64,000 bases of DNA, from NCBI GenBank assembly GCA_016788045.1, contig JAEUTG010000015.1:105036-169035 (forward strand), given 5' to 3'. This stretch comes from Bacteroidales bacterium (GTDB taxonomy: Bacteria > Bacteroidota > Bacteroidia > Bacteroidales > Lentimicrobiaceae). The position numbers were made by a program, and so were the translations under genes. Below the pieces are notes generated by a model. That model had not been told where the DNA came from. It did no database searches and worked only from the letters and a program-made list of their open reading frames with translations. Positions 1-8,591 of the stretch are shown piece after piece (positions within the stretch are counted from its first letter, which is position 1; the number at the start of each line of letters is the position of its first letter).

Positions 1-1
1 G

Positions 2-130
2 TGTTTTGAATACGAAATAAGCCCTGAAAAACTTGAAGAACTGAAAACCAGCTACAGCAATTGCCTCTGCCCCGATTGTCTGCCTGAATTTGGCACAAAG
101 AAAGGGATTGATGTTTGCAGCAATGAATAA
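2..130 (+). CDS. Cysteine-rich CWC family protein, 3' end only
   Basis: The reading frame enters from the left edge and stops at 128-130, leaving 42 C-terminal residues. They contain the motif LEELKTSYSNCLCPDCL, which matches the end of the short cysteine-rich CWC family (paired Cys, probable zinc binding). The N-terminal CxxCG and CWC parts lie outside the window. The family is small and has no established role. The identification rests on a short fragment, but the spacing of the three visible cysteines after the LK..Y helix is distinctive. Confidence 0.7.
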   Translation, partial: CFEYEISPEKLEELKTSYSNCLCPDCLPEFGTKKGIDVCSNE

Positions 131-187
131 TGCATCCGTCTTTTTATGCGGGTGCTGAATTAAATTTCCGGATTTTTTAAATTTTCT

Positions 188-195
188 TATATTTG
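188..195 (+). promoter_or_regulatory. -7 promoter box for tRNA-Cys
   Basis: TATATTTG matches the Bacteroidota -7 consensus TAnnTTTG and ends 11 bases before the tRNA 5' end. No clear -33 TTG is seen at the expected distance. Confidence 0.6.
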
Positions 196-206
196 CAGGC
201 TCAGAG

Positions 207-277
207 GGTCTCGTGGCCGAGTGGCTAGGCAGAGGTCTGCAAAACCTTGTACAGCGGTTCGAATCCGCTCGAGACCT
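207..277 (+). tRNA. tRNA-Cys (GCA)
   Basis: The acceptor stem GGTCTCG pairs with CGAGACC. The anticodon loop reads CTGCAAA, giving anticodon GCA (Cys), and the T-arm carries GGTTCGAATCC. The discriminator base is T, as expected for tRNA-Cys. The gene is 71 bases long and the CCA end is not encoded. Confidence 0.95.
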
Positions 278-281
278 CAGG

Positions 282-311
282 AACCGGTTCTTTTTCAGAA
301 CCGGTTTTTTT
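282..311 (+). terminator. Rho-independent terminator after tRNA-Cys
   Basis: A perfect 10-bp inverted repeat (AACCGGTTCT / AGAACCGGTT) with a five-base loop is followed by a run of seven T (305-311). It begins five bases after the tRNA 3' end. Confidence 0.9.
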
Positions 312-554
312 GTTTCGCCGGAGAATCCCCTTCATTTTCTTTCTGCCCGTGGAATCCAGTATAAACTCCCCATTTCATCAGTATCTTTTTGATACCGTTG
401 CTGCGGATTTTCTGCCAACCTGATTCCGTTCAAAGTCATTGCTTAAGCTGATGTCTGAGGAAATCCCGGGGTGAGCGTATTACTTTTAGCTCATTCTCAG
501 ATAAAATCATGATTGAGTTGCCAACCTGTATCACTTATTATCTGACCGAACTAC

Positions 555-1088
555 ATGAAAATACTCCTGATTCTGATGGCCTCCGTTCTGATTACCTCAT
601 CCGATGGGACACCACTATCAGGCGAAAGCAGTAAAAAGCTCAATAAAACAGTCACAGCGCTGTTTCCTGAAAGCAAAATTTTCTTTAAAAAACTTAATTT
701 GGGTGAATCAGTAACCGATGACACCGATATTCTGAATGTTGATGGAAAATGGTTTGAGATCAGGGATAAATCAAGCACACTGGGCTGGATGTTTTTCGAT
801 AGGGTATGGGGGCGGCAGCATCAGTTTGAGTATGTAATGTTTGCAGATACCGGTTTACGCATCATCAATATAACGATACTGAATTATCCTGAAACACACG
901 GAACAGCCATTACAGAAAGGGAATGGCTGAACAAGTTCAATGGCTTGTCACCGGAAAAGCTACCTGAATACGGGAAAAGTGTTGATGCGGTTTCCGGCGC
1001 AACGATTTTCGGTTCCAGCCTCTCTGAATCGGTATCAAAATCGCTGAAACTGCTTGAAAAGATGAAGAATTCAGGTCTGGTAAAATAG
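555..1088 (+). CDS. FMN-binding domain protein, exported
   Basis: This 177-residue protein has a short hydrophobic signal-like N-terminus. Near the C-terminus it carries the motif VDAVSGATIFGSS. That motif resembles the SGAT covalent flavinylation site of FMN-binding domains such as those in RnfG and NqrC, where FMN is attached to the threonine by ApbE. It is a free-standing domain: no Rnf or Nqr subunit and no apbE lie nearby, so its electron-transfer partner is unknown. A periplasmic redox role is inferred. mntP follows after 60 bases but has its own promoter. Confidence 0.75.
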   Translation: MKILLILMASVLITSSDGTPLSGESSKKLNKTVTALFPESKIFFKKLNLGESVTDDTDILNVDGKWFEIRDKSSTLGWMFFDRVWGRQHQFEYVMFADTGLRIINITILNYPETHGTAITEREWLNKFNGLSPEKLPEYGKSVDAVSGATIFGSSLSESVSKSLKLLEKMKNSGLVK

Positions 1089-1096
1089 GCGCTGGC

Positions 1097-1128
1097 TTTG
1101 TCGGAGTGTGATATTTCGTTTATTTTTG
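1097..1128 (+). promoter_or_regulatory. Promoter of mntP
   Basis: TTTG at 1097-1100 (-33) and TATTTTTG at 1121-1128 (-7) are separated by 20 bases. This is the full Bacteroidota promoter pattern, 20 bases upstream of the mntP start. Confidence 0.75.
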
Positions 1129-1148
1129 CCGGATAGCTGACCGGAATC

Positions 1149-1721
1149 ATGGAATTGTATACGCTGATCCTGCTTGCCTTCGGGCTTTCTCTTGATTCTT
1201 TTGCCGTTTCGGTCAGCAGCGGACTGATGTTACCCGGGATCCGTTTCTTTAAAGCCTGCAGGATTGCCCTTTCCCTGGCTTTTTTTCAGGCCGCGATGCC
1301 GGTTATTGGCTGGTTTGCCGGTATGGAAATCCGCGACCATCTTGTTGACTATGATCACTGGATTGCTTTTGGATTGCTTGCCCTGTTGGGGCTGAAGATG
1401 ATCTACGAAAGCCTGAAACCGGAAGAAGAACGGAATGGTTTCAATCCATTGAAACCAACTGTTTTGCTGACCCTCTCGCTGGCTACTTCCATTGATGCAC
1501 TGGTCGTGGGTGTGAGCTTTGCATTCCTGCAGAAGCCTGAAACTGAATCCATCATACTTCCGGTTCTCGTCATCGGCGGGGTAACCTTCGTAATGTCAAT
1601 GCTGGGCATTCTGTTCGGGAAAAATGCGGGTGCCCGTTTCGGTAAACGCATGGAAATGCTGGGAGGGATCATACTGATCGCCATCGGCGTTAAAATTCTT
1701 ACAGAACACCTGTGGATGTGA
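1149..1721 (+). CDS. mntP: Manganese efflux pump MntP
   Basis: This 190-residue integral membrane protein is predicted to export Mn(II) from the cytoplasm. It has the two-repeat architecture of the MntP/DUF204 family: LSLDSFAVS with Asp16 in helix 1 and SIDALVVGVSFAF with Asp116 in the fourth helix, both transport-critical aspartates. The length matches the E. coli family member. No yybP-ykoY Mn riboswitch is seen upstream, where only about 60 bases separate it from the preceding gene. A diverged relative lies at 53039-53599. Confidence 0.93.
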   Translation: MELYTLILLAFGLSLDSFAVSVSSGLMLPGIRFFKACRIALSLAFFQAAMPVIGWFAGMEIRDHLVDYDHWIAFGLLALLGLKMIYESLKPEEERNGFNPLKPTVLLTLSLATSIDALVVGVSFAFLQKPETESIILPVLVIGGVTFVMSMLGILFGKNAGARFGKRMEMLGGIILIAIGVKILTEHLWM

Positions 1722-2257
1722 CCCGTGAGGCCTGAATTATACCTGACCGGCAGGGCAAACAGCGGGAAGAGACCCTTGAAACCCCTGACCTGTGAATCGT
1801 TTACAAATACGGTTATTACCAACTTCTCCTTGTTTTTCCGCCTGCCAGTATGTAATGGCAGACAAGCCCGCTTGTATGCAGGTGGCAACAAGCAGACAAG
1901 CCTGCTTGTTTGCTGGTTCAAACAAGCAGACAAGCCCGCTTGTATGCTGGTGCTAACAAGCAGACAGGCTCAATATGACTCAGGGTGAGTATTATTATAA
2001 TTCAACTGCACAACAGGTTGTATTCCGGTATCGGTTTCAAGCCTGTTATGAAAAATGCTGTCACAGAATTATCGCAGTAACTTCGGAGAAAGGAAGCATT
2101 TAACCCGGTAAATATGAGGTAAAGTGCAGTTGTAAATTGTTTTTATTTGAAGAAGCCTGAAGGAACAGCCTGAACAACCATTAACGAAGGCTTTTCATAC
2201 ACACAGCACAACGCCTATGATGTTCTTCAAGGCTTGTCTCCGGCAGAGGTATTCTGT
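1722..2257. other. Convergent intergenic region with a palindrome array
   Basis: No gene is supported between mntP (+) and the RNase H gene (-). Positions 1858-1980 hold the palindromic repeat array annotated separately. In the rest, 1981-2257 and 1722-1857, nothing is recognised. Confidence 0.7.
1858..1980. repeat. Palindromic 22-mer array, 34-bp period (3.5 copies)
   Basis: Three copies of a 22-base near-palindrome of the form GCAGACAAGC-Y-GCTTGT.TGC start at 1858, 1892 and 1926. They are separated by 12-base spacers that all end in AACAA. A truncated fourth copy starts at 1960 (GCAGACAGGCTCA). Each copy can fold into a roughly 10-bp hairpin with one mismatch. A related inverted repeat occurs at 20382-20425 and degenerate relatives at 35869-35982, so this looks like a dispersed REP-like family. 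Confidence 0.8.
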
Positions 2258-2878
2258 TCATTTTCTCCCGAAATCTGCCGGTATTTCCCCCCAAACCGTG
2301 GTTTCCCATTTCAGAATGGGATTGTTCCAGGAATTGATTTTGAGCCAGTATTCAGCCCTTGCTATCAGTTCAAGCAAAGCAGCGTTACCGGCAGTGGGTT
2401 TGATTTTAGTATTGGCTTTTTTGTTTCTGACCCAGGCGATGGCAGTTTTGGAATCGGTATACAGCGGTATGTTCAGGTTGTTTCTTTTCAGGTAGCTTAA
2501 GCCGTGAACTATAGCCAGAAATTCTCCGATGTTGTTGGTTCCTTCGGGGAAAGGTCCGCCATGAAAAAGTCTTTTCTTTGTTGAAGTTTCAACGCCCTGA
2601 TACTCCATAATACCGGGGTTCCCCGAACAGGCTGCATCTACTGAAATACTGACCATGATGGGTTTGCCTGCGGCCGCAGCTGTACTTCCTGCAGATTTCT
2701 GTGGCTGGTAGCGTGGAGACCCGGCCGCAAAGGCCTGCCGGGCTTCCGATTCATTTTCAAAGCTTTTGTACCGGGCAGTTGCGAAACCGGTAACCTGTTT
2801 CTTACATTCTTCCCAGGTATTGAAGATGCCGGTCTGCCTGCCCTGCCAAACCACATAGAACTTCTGCTTTTTTTCCAT
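2258..2878 (-). CDS. rnhA: Ribonuclease H with N-terminal viroplasmin domain
   Basis: This 206-residue RNase HI-type enzyme cleaves the RNA strand of RNA-DNA hybrids. Residues 5-50 (KFYVVWQGRQTGIF...) form a viroplasmin-type hybrid-binding domain. Residues 75-206 are the RNase H domain, with probable catalytic Asp81, Glu119, Asp142 and Asp202. The start at 2878 was chosen because the protein then begins MEKKQKFYVVWQ, the usual family N-terminus. A longer reading from 2923 would begin upstream of the -7 box and is unlikely. Divergent from gldH. Confidence 0.92.
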   Translation of the reverse strand: MEKKQKFYVVWQGRQTGIFNTWEECKKQVTGFATARYKSFENESEARQAFAAGSPRYQPQKSAGSTAAAAGKPIMVSISVDAACSGNPGIMEYQGVETSTKKRLFHGGPFPEGTNNIGEFLAIVHGLSYLKRNNLNIPLYTDSKTAIAWVRNKKANTKIKPTAGNAALLELIARAEYWLKINSWNNPILKWETTVWGEIPADFGRK

Positions 2879-2910
2879 CAATAGCCTTTCCGGTTGAGTT
2901 TCCTGAGCGG

Positions 2911-2918
2911 CAAAAATA
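2911..2918 (-). promoter_or_regulatory. -7 box of the RNase H gene
   Basis: CAAAAATA on the plus strand is TATTTTTG on the minus strand, 32 bases upstream of the chosen start. It supports starting translation at 2878. Confidence 0.6.
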
Positions 2919-2938
2919 CGCACATGCCTGCGATTTTA

Positions 2939-2946
2939 TATTTTTG
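2939..2946 (+). promoter_or_regulatory. -7 box of gldH
   Basis: TATTTTTG fits TAnnTTTG and lies 21 bases before the gldH start. It forms a divergent promoter pair with the RNase H box about 20 bases away. Confidence 0.65.
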
Positions 2947-2967
2947 TGTCAGCGAAATTCCACTACG

Positions 2968-3429
2968 ATGAAGAATGTTCTGTTTCTTATTCTTGCAGCA
3001 TCCTTATTAAGCAGTTGCCAGAAAGGAGTTGTCTACAAAGAGTTTCACAAATTCGACAACTATACCTGGGGAAGGTTCGATAAGGTAAGCTTTGAAATCC
3101 CTGTTGAAGAGGAGAAAATCAGTGCCGATATCGTGTTTACAATCAGGCACATTACGCAATATCCGTACGATAACCTGCCGGTTAATGTTATTTTGACCAC
3201 CCCTTCAGGAGAGGAGCGTATTATGGAGAAAGATATTGCGCTGAAGGATGGTGAAAACAAGTTCAAAGGCAGTGTTGCCGGCGATTTGTGGGACTATGAA
3301 GAGGTGCTGTGGAATGATTTTTCCTTTACAGAAAAGGGAACCTATACCCTGGAGTTTGAGAACCTCATTCCGAAAATGGGCATTCCGGGGCTTGTTGATG
3401 TTGGGATCTATCTCAGGAAAAGCCCTTGA
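2968..3429 (+). CDS. gldH: Gliding motility lipoprotein GldH
   Basis: This 153-residue lipoprotein starts MKNVLFLILAASLLSSC, with the lipobox cysteine at residue 17. The mature part (residues about 20-150) is a single beta-rich domain. Features such as VSFEIPV, YPYDNLPVNV and the GxxxVGIYLRK-like end match the GldH family. GldH is required for gliding in Flavobacteria and is associated with the type IX secretion machinery. An ATG 24 bases upstream is rejected because it overlaps the -7 box. The gene is convergent with ribF, 17 bases away. Confidence 0.85.
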   Translation: MKNVLFLILAASLLSSCQKGVVYKEFHKFDNYTWGRFDKVSFEIPVEEEKISADIVFTIRHITQYPYDNLPVNVILTTPSGEERIMEKDIALKDGENKFKGSVAGDLWDYEEVLWNDFSFTEKGTYTLEFENLIPKMGIPGLVDVGIYLRKSP

Positions 3430-3446
3430 CCGGGCGATAAAATCAA

Positions 3447-4397
3447 TTACTGTTTTTCATTCAGGATTTCCAGGATTCTGGATTTATCTTCTGCAAGTTG
3501 TTTCTGCAGCAGATCGAGGGTGGCAAACTTCTTTTCGTTTCTGATACGTTTGAGCAGGCAAACACTGATCGACTCATAGTAAATATCCTCATCGAAATCA
3601 AAAATATTGGTTTCAATGGTCAGTTTGTGCGCATCAATGGTTGGTCGCATGCCGATGTTCGTCATCCCTGAATATTTTTTCCCCCTTACTGTTACGCACG
3701 AAACATACACTCCCATAGAAGGAATGAGTTTGTTTGGATCTTCAAGGTGAAGGTTGGCGGTCGGGAAACCGATCAGTTTACCGATCTGATTCCCCCTGAC
3801 GACTTGTCCGGAGATTCGGTAAGGATACCCCAGCAGTTCGGCGGCTTTTTCCACATCGCCTTCCTGCAGCAGCCACCGGATGATTGTAGAGCTGATTTTT
3901 GAGTTGCCGGAGGTCATCTCATTGATGATACTGATTCTGATGCCCAATGGTTCCCCGATGCGGAACAACTGTTCGATGGTGCCTTTTCGGTTGTGCCCGA
4001 AGCCGTGATCGTAGCCGATTATGATCATTTCGGGTTTGATAAGGTTGTGGAGCAGCTCAATGAATTTTTCGGGATCCAGCCGGGCAAATTCGGGAGAGAA
4101 CGGAATTTCCACCAGGCAGTCTATACCCGATTGATCGAAGATATCCCTTTTTTCTGATCTTGTGCTCAGCAGATAAACCTGCTGGCCAAGGGCGATCCTC
4201 GGGTGAGGATGAAACGTAACCACCACCGAATTGCCCCCGTTTTCCCTGGCATGGGTGGCCACTTCACTGAGGATGGCTTTGTGCCCGAGATGGACACCAT
4301 CGAAGGTGCCAATGGTTACGACAGGGTGCAACAGGCTGACAGGAGTAGAAATATCAGTAATGATCTGCACTTGCGTTTCAGGCTTTAAGTATCTCAT
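3447..4397 (-). CDS. ribF: Bifunctional riboflavin kinase/FAD synthetase RibF
   Basis: This 316-residue cytoplasmic enzyme phosphorylates riboflavin to FMN and adenylates FMN to FAD. The N-terminal nucleotidyltransferase has GTFDGVHLGH at residues 30-39. The C-terminal flavokinase has GKLIGFPTANL near residue 200 and NIGMRPTI further on. The start at 4397 gives a normal length and overlaps the end of asd by about 20 bases, consistent with coupled translation. A longer start at 4442 would lie deep in asd. Confidence 0.95.
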   Translation of the reverse strand: MRYLKPETQVQIITDISTPVSLLHPVVTIGTFDGVHLGHKAILSEVATHARENGGNSVVVTFHPHPRIALGQQVYLLSTRSEKRDIFDQSGIDCLVEIPFSPEFARLDPEKFIELLHNLIKPEMIIIGYDHGFGHNRKGTIEQLFRIGEPLGIRISIINEMTSGNSKISSTIIRWLLQEGDVEKAAELLGYPYRISGQVVRGNQIGKLIGFPTANLHLEDPNKLIPSMGVYVSCVTVRGKKYSGMTNIGMRPTIDAHKLTIETNIFDFDEDIYYESISVCLLKRIRNEKKFATLDLLQKQLAEDKSRILEILNEKQ

Positions 4398-5385
4398 TCC
4401 GGAAAAGCAGGGCAGCGATCTGAACGGCATTGGTAGCAGCACCTTTTCGGAGATTGTCAGAAACCACCCAAAGATTCAGTCCGTTTTCAACGGTATCGTC
4501 ACGCCGTATCCGACCAACGAAAACCTCATCGCGTCCTTCGGCGTAGATGGGCATTGGATAAACAGCTTTATCTGTATCATCTTGTAAAACAACACCTTTG
4601 GCGGTGGAAATCAGTTTGTTGACTTCATCGGTTTCGAAGGGTTTTTCAAATTCAATGTTCACCGATTCAGAATGCCCTCCCATCACCGGAACCCTGACCA
4701 CGGTTGCAGTAATCCTGATATCGGGGGCCTGCATGATCTTTCGGGTTTCATCCACAAGTTTCTGTTCTTCGGTTGTGTAACCACCGGGAAGAAAGTTTCC
4801 TCCGTGAGGAAAAATGTTCAGGTCGATGGGGTGGGGGTAAACCCGCGCACCTTTGATGCCTTTCCGCTCATTCTCAAGCTGCTGAACTGCTTTTGCGCCG
4901 GTGCCGGTAACACTCTGATAAGTCGAAATCACCATGCGTCGGATTCCGTATTTCTTATGAAGCGGTGCGATGGCCATTACCAGCTGAATGGTCGAACAGT
5001 TGGGATTGGCGATGATGGGTTGACTTCCGGTAAGCACATGTCCGTTCACCTCAGGCACCACCAGTGGAATCTCACGGATCATTCTCCAGGCCGATGAGTT
5101 GTCGATGACAATGCAGCCGTTTTTGGCAAATCGTGGTGCATGCTCAAAAGAAACCGATCCCCCGGCAGAAAACAGTGCCAGATCGGGTTTCATGGCAATG
5201 GCTTCGTTGATGGTAACAACCTTGTACTTTCTGTTGTTGAATACAACTTCTTTACCGGCAGATTTCTCAGAAGCTACAGGGATAAAGTCTGTAATCGAAA
5301 TCAGGGGCAGGTATTTCCCCTCTTCCAGCACTTTCATCATCACACTGCCTACAAGCCCGGTGGCTCCTACAACCGCTACCTTCAT
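4378..5385 (-). CDS. asd: Aspartate-semialdehyde dehydrogenase
   Basis: This 335-residue enzyme converts aspartyl phosphate to aspartate semialdehyde using NADPH, at the branch point to lysine/diaminopimelate, methionine and threonine. The sequence shows the NADP-binding GATGLVG at residues 7-13, catalytic Cys130 in ANPNCSTIQ and the active-site His238 in VMGGHS. The start MKVAVVGATG is the family start. Its 3' end overlaps ribF, so the two form a transcription unit. Confidence 0.96.
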   Translation of the reverse strand: MKVAVVGATGLVGSVMMKVLEEGKYLPLISITDFIPVASEKSAGKEVVFNNRKYKVVTINEAIAMKPDLALFSAGGSVSFEHAPRFAKNGCIVIDNSSAWRMIREIPLVVPEVNGHVLTGSQPIIANPNCSTIQLVMAIAPLHKKYGIRRMVISTYQSVTGTGAKAVQQLENERKGIKGARVYPHPIDLNIFPHGGNFLPGGYTTEEQKLVDETRKIMQAPDIRITATVVRVPVMGGHSESVNIEFEKPFETDEVNKLISTAKGVVLQDDTDKAVYPMPIYAEGRDEVFVGRIRRDDTVENGLNLWVVSDNLRKGAATNAVQIAALLFRNEILKA

Positions 5386-5462
5386 TTGTTTTTCAAGTTT
5401 AAGATTTCCTGAAGCTGTAATATAAATGCCCGGATAAAGGTCGGGCAACCGTTAACGAGCAG

Positions 5463-5470
5463 CAAAAATA
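5463..5470 (-). promoter_or_regulatory. -7 box of asd-ribF
   Basis: CAAAAATA on the plus strand gives TATTTTTG on the minus strand, 77 bases upstream of asd. No convincing -33 element is seen. Confidence 0.5.
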
Positions 5471-5675
5471 CAATTATTCATCATCCGCTATTCAGCAGAT
5501 TCCGGCAAGAAATAAAACTCAACAGAAGCAAAGTTTAGTATAAGGGTAAGAGAAATCTGGAAATTTCTTACTTTTATGAAGTATTGGCAGGGTTATTCAG
5601 ATCGTTACGTTTCTTTTATTCATTCAGTAGTTTAGGCCAGTCGTGTTCAGGAGGTATTATTTTTATTCTGATATC

Positions 5676-8267
5676 ATGAGAACTTATTTATTTCTTTTTC
5701 TGCTCATTCCGTTTTTTTCAGCAGCCCAAATCAACGACAGCTTCAGTGACGGAGATTTCACAGCGGATCCGGCATGGTCCGGTACTGGTTTTCAATTTAT
5801 GGTTAACCCCGAATATCAGCTTCAGCTCAACAGCAGTGGTGAAGGCATAAGTTACCTCAGCACCGGCCTGAGTATGAATGGGCTAACCGAATGGCGGATT
5901 CTGGTAAAACTGGCATTCAGTCCCTCGACAAATAACTTTGCCAGGGTCTACCTGGTTGCAGATCAGGCAAATACTTCAGAGCCACTGAATGGATATTTTC
6001 TTCAGTTCGGAGAATCCGGTTCTGCAGATGCCATCGAACTTTACCGGCAGAGTGGTACTGCAACCTATTTTGTATGCCGGGGAAATGATGGGTTGATTGC
6101 AGCTGCCTTTACCATGAGAGTCAGGGTAATAAGAACCGACATGGGCGTCTGGAGTGTTTATGCTGATCCGCTGGGAGGTGAAGATTTTCAGTTTCAGGCA
6201 TCCGGTGAAGACCCTGTGTGGGATACATATACCCACACCGGAATATACTGCAAATACACCTCCAGCAATTCGAACCGTTTTTATTTTGACGATGTCTATG
6301 CAGGTCCTCCCGTTATCGATGAGATCAGGCCGGTGCTACTTTCGGCAGAAATTGCCGGACAGAAAAGTCTCCGGTTGACATTTAGCGAGGCTGTAAATGA
6401 AGCTTCAGCCTCCAATACGGAGAATTACAGGGTTGATCAGGGCATTGGCCAACCACTCACTGCAGTTCGTGACGCGAATGTCCCCTCCGTTGTGAACCTT
6501 ACATTTGCCGGAGATCTGGCCCATGGAATAGTGTATACGATCCAGGTGCTTGATGTATCAGATCTGGCCGGAAATCTTATGGAACCGATTACACTTCCGT
6601 TTGCTTTCTATCAGGTAAGTGCCCACGATGTACTGATAAATGAAATCATGGCTGACCCTGACCCCCCGGTCGGTCTGCCCGGGTATGAGTACCTTGAACT
6701 CTACAACAGGAGCGAACTGCCCGTTCAACTCGAAAACTGGCAGCTTACAGTAGGTTCTGGCAGCAAAGTGCTGACAAACAGAATACTGGCACCAGGAGCA
6801 TTCCTGATTCTTTGCAGCAGTGCCGGTAGCCAACAGCTTTCTGAATATGGCGATGTAATGGCATTCTCCGGTTTCAGCCTTGTGAATACCGGATCTGAGC
6901 TTTGCCTTCGCGATGCAGACGGATCCGTTATACACACCATTGCCTATACCGACAAATGGTATAATGACAATCTGAAGAAAGAGGGAGGCTGGTCCCTGGA
7001 GCTGATAGATCCGTTAAACCCTTGTGGATCAGATGGTAACTGGCGGGCATCCGTGAATTCCGCTGGAGGAACGCCCGGAAGTGAAAACAGCGTACTTGGT
7101 TCAAATCCTGACAATCAGGCTCCTTATATTGAGAGGGTCAGTATAACAGGAGAATCGGTTCTTCAGGTTTTTTTCAACGAAACAATGGACAGTGTTTACC
7201 TGAGCAATGCCGCCCTTTATACAGCAGACAACGGACTCGGGAATCCGGTTTCGGTTATACTTCATGGGCCCGGTTACCGATCTGTCAGCCTTTTATTCTC
7301 AGGCATCATCCGCAATGATGTTGTTTATACACTCAGGATTTCTCCGGGACTTTCCGATTGTGCCGGAAATCATACAACCGATTACATGGCTGCAAAGTTT
7401 GCGGTTCCTGTTCCCATCGGACCAAACGACATTGTGATCAATGAGGTTCTTTCTGATCCCACGGTATTTGGGTCTGATTTTGTTGAAGTGTACAACAGAT
7501 CGGATAAGGTAGTTGACCTGAAAGACCTGATGATTGCTTCGCGCGATGCAGTCACCGGAGTGCCGGAACAAACGGCAATTGTCAGTCAGGATGGCCGGCT
7601 CTTTTTCCCTGGAGAATATGTGGTTATCACGGAAGATTCAGAAGCTGTGAAGGCATCCTATTACTGTCCGTCACCTGGCAGCTTTTCTGAAGTTGCTTCT
7701 ATGCCATCGCTTGCCAATGAAGCAGGTACAGTTGTATTATTTACGAAATCATTGGAAATCGCTGATGAGTTCAGTTATGTACCTTCCATGCATTATGCCT
7801 TGCTTAATTCAACCGATGGTGTTTCACTGGAGAGGGTAAATGCCGACAGACCGGCTGATGAAGCCGGAAACTGGCATTCTGCGGCTCAGAGTGTGGGATT
7901 TGCCACGCCGGGATATAAAAATTCTCAATATCTGGGAGGGTCAGGCTCAGCCGATGAGATCACCCTTTTCCCTGAAATCTTCTCGCCTGATCAGGATGGG
8001 TTTGATGATCAGCTGGGTATCAGCTGCAGTTTTTCTGAACCGGAAACTTCAGTTACGATAAGGATTTTCGACAGCAATGGGCGCCTGGTGCGGAATCTGG
8101 TCAGAAATGAGGTGGCCGGCACCACTGGTTTATATACCTGGGATGGGATTACCGATGAAAGGGAAAAGGCACCGATAGGCATTTATATAGTTTACGTGGA
8201 GGTTTTCAGCCTTAGCGGCAAAATAAAGGAGTTTAAGAAGACCACGGTCCTCGGTGGCAGGCTCTGA
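5676..8267 (+). CDS. Secreted lamin-tail-domain protein with sorting-type C-terminus
   Basis: This 863-residue protein begins with a signal peptide (MRTYLFLFLLIPFFSAAQ). It has an N-terminal beta-sandwich region (about 20-215), then Ig-like repeats (LRLTFSEAV and LQVFFNETM) alternating with two lamin-tail domains. The lamin-tail domains begin DVLINEIMADP near residue 320 and DIVINEVLSDP near residue 585. The last 95 residues (FPEIFSPDQDGFDDQL ... TTVLGGRL) resemble the FlgD-like or type B C-terminal domains of proteins exported by the type IX system. A surface or extracellular structural role is inferred. The 290 bases upstream hold no gene. The start was chosen for the signal peptide. Confidence 0.8.
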   Translation: MRTYLFLFLLIPFFSAAQINDSFSDGDFTADPAWSGTGFQFMVNPEYQLQLNSSGEGISYLSTGLSMNGLTEWRILVKLAFSPSTNNFARVYLVADQANTSEPLNGYFLQFGESGSADAIELYRQSGTATYFVCRGNDGLIAAAFTMRVRVIRTDMGVWSVYADPLGGEDFQFQASGEDPVWDTYTHTGIYCKYTSSNSNRFYFDDVYAGPPVIDEIRPVLLSAEIAGQKSLRLTFSEAVNEASASNTENYRVDQGIGQPLTAVRDANVPSVVNLTFAGDLAHGIVYTIQVLDVSDLAGNLMEPITLPFAFYQVSAHDVLINEIMADPDPPVGLPGYEYLELYNRSELPVQLENWQLTVGSGSKVLTNRILAPGAFLILCSSAGSQQLSEYGDVMAFSGFSLVNTGSELCLRDADGSVIHTIAYTDKWYNDNLKKEGGWSLELIDPLNPCGSDGNWRASVNSAGGTPGSENSVLGSNPDNQAPYIERVSITGESVLQVFFNETMDSVYLSNAALYTADNGLGNPVSVILHGPGYRSVSLLFSGIIRNDVVYTLRISPGLSDCAGNHTTDYMAAKFAVPVPIGPNDIVINEVLSDPTVFGSDFVEVYNRSDKVVDLKDLMIASRDAVTGVPEQTAIVSQDGRLFFPGEYVVITEDSEAVKASYYCPSPGSFSEVASMPSLANEAGTVVLFTKSLEIADEFSYVPSMHYALLNSTDGVSLERVNADRPADEAGNWHSAAQSVGFATPGYKNSQYLGGSGSADEITLFPEIFSPDQDGFDDQLGISCSFSEPETSVTIRIFDSNGRLVRNLVRNEVAGTTGLYTWDGITDEREKAPIGIYIVYVEVFSLSGKIKEFKKTTVLGGRL

Positions 8268-8591
8268 AAACAGGTCACAGGCAGATGTATCCGTCTGACA
8301 ATGCCACTTCCGGGAAAAGAAACAGTTTATTTCCAATATTGATTCCTGACAGGGTTCCCCAAATGGTACTCTATTCCGCATCAGGAGCTCCCTTTTACAG
8401 CAAGGTTTCCTTAGGTTTAAAGCTTTTACCGGAGAATTACTTCTGAATCAGGATGTGCTTCTTCCCAAAGGAAGGGCATAAATTCCAGCCGGGAGCTGCT
8501 TTTTTCCCGTTGGGCAGGTTTTGTTTTGGCAACGCAATTTGTCGTTGTTACTTTGCTTCATCAAACAAAACAAAACTCAAATCACACTGCC
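8268..8591. other. Intergenic region, promoter at right end only
   Basis: No gene, repeat or terminator is recognised here apart from the promoter annotated at 8524-8555. Confidence 0.6.
8524..8555 (+). promoter_or_regulatory. Probable promoter of the lipoprotein gene
   Basis: TTTTG at 8524-8528 and TTACTTTG at 8548-8555 are separated by 19 bases. The -7 box differs from TAnnTTTG at one position. The gene starts 36 bases later. Confidence 0.45.

Noticed and set aside
1089..1148. Manganese riboswitch before mntP
   Set aside because: The gap is only 60 bases and mostly promoter, too short for a yybP-ykoY element.
1858..1980. CRISPR array
   Set aside because: Spacers are only 12 bases and resemble each other, the repeats are palindromic, and no cas genes are near.
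1725..1988. Small plus-strand gene covering the palindrome array
   Set aside because: The frame exists only because of the 34-bp repeats and codes for a low-quality peptide with no start signals.
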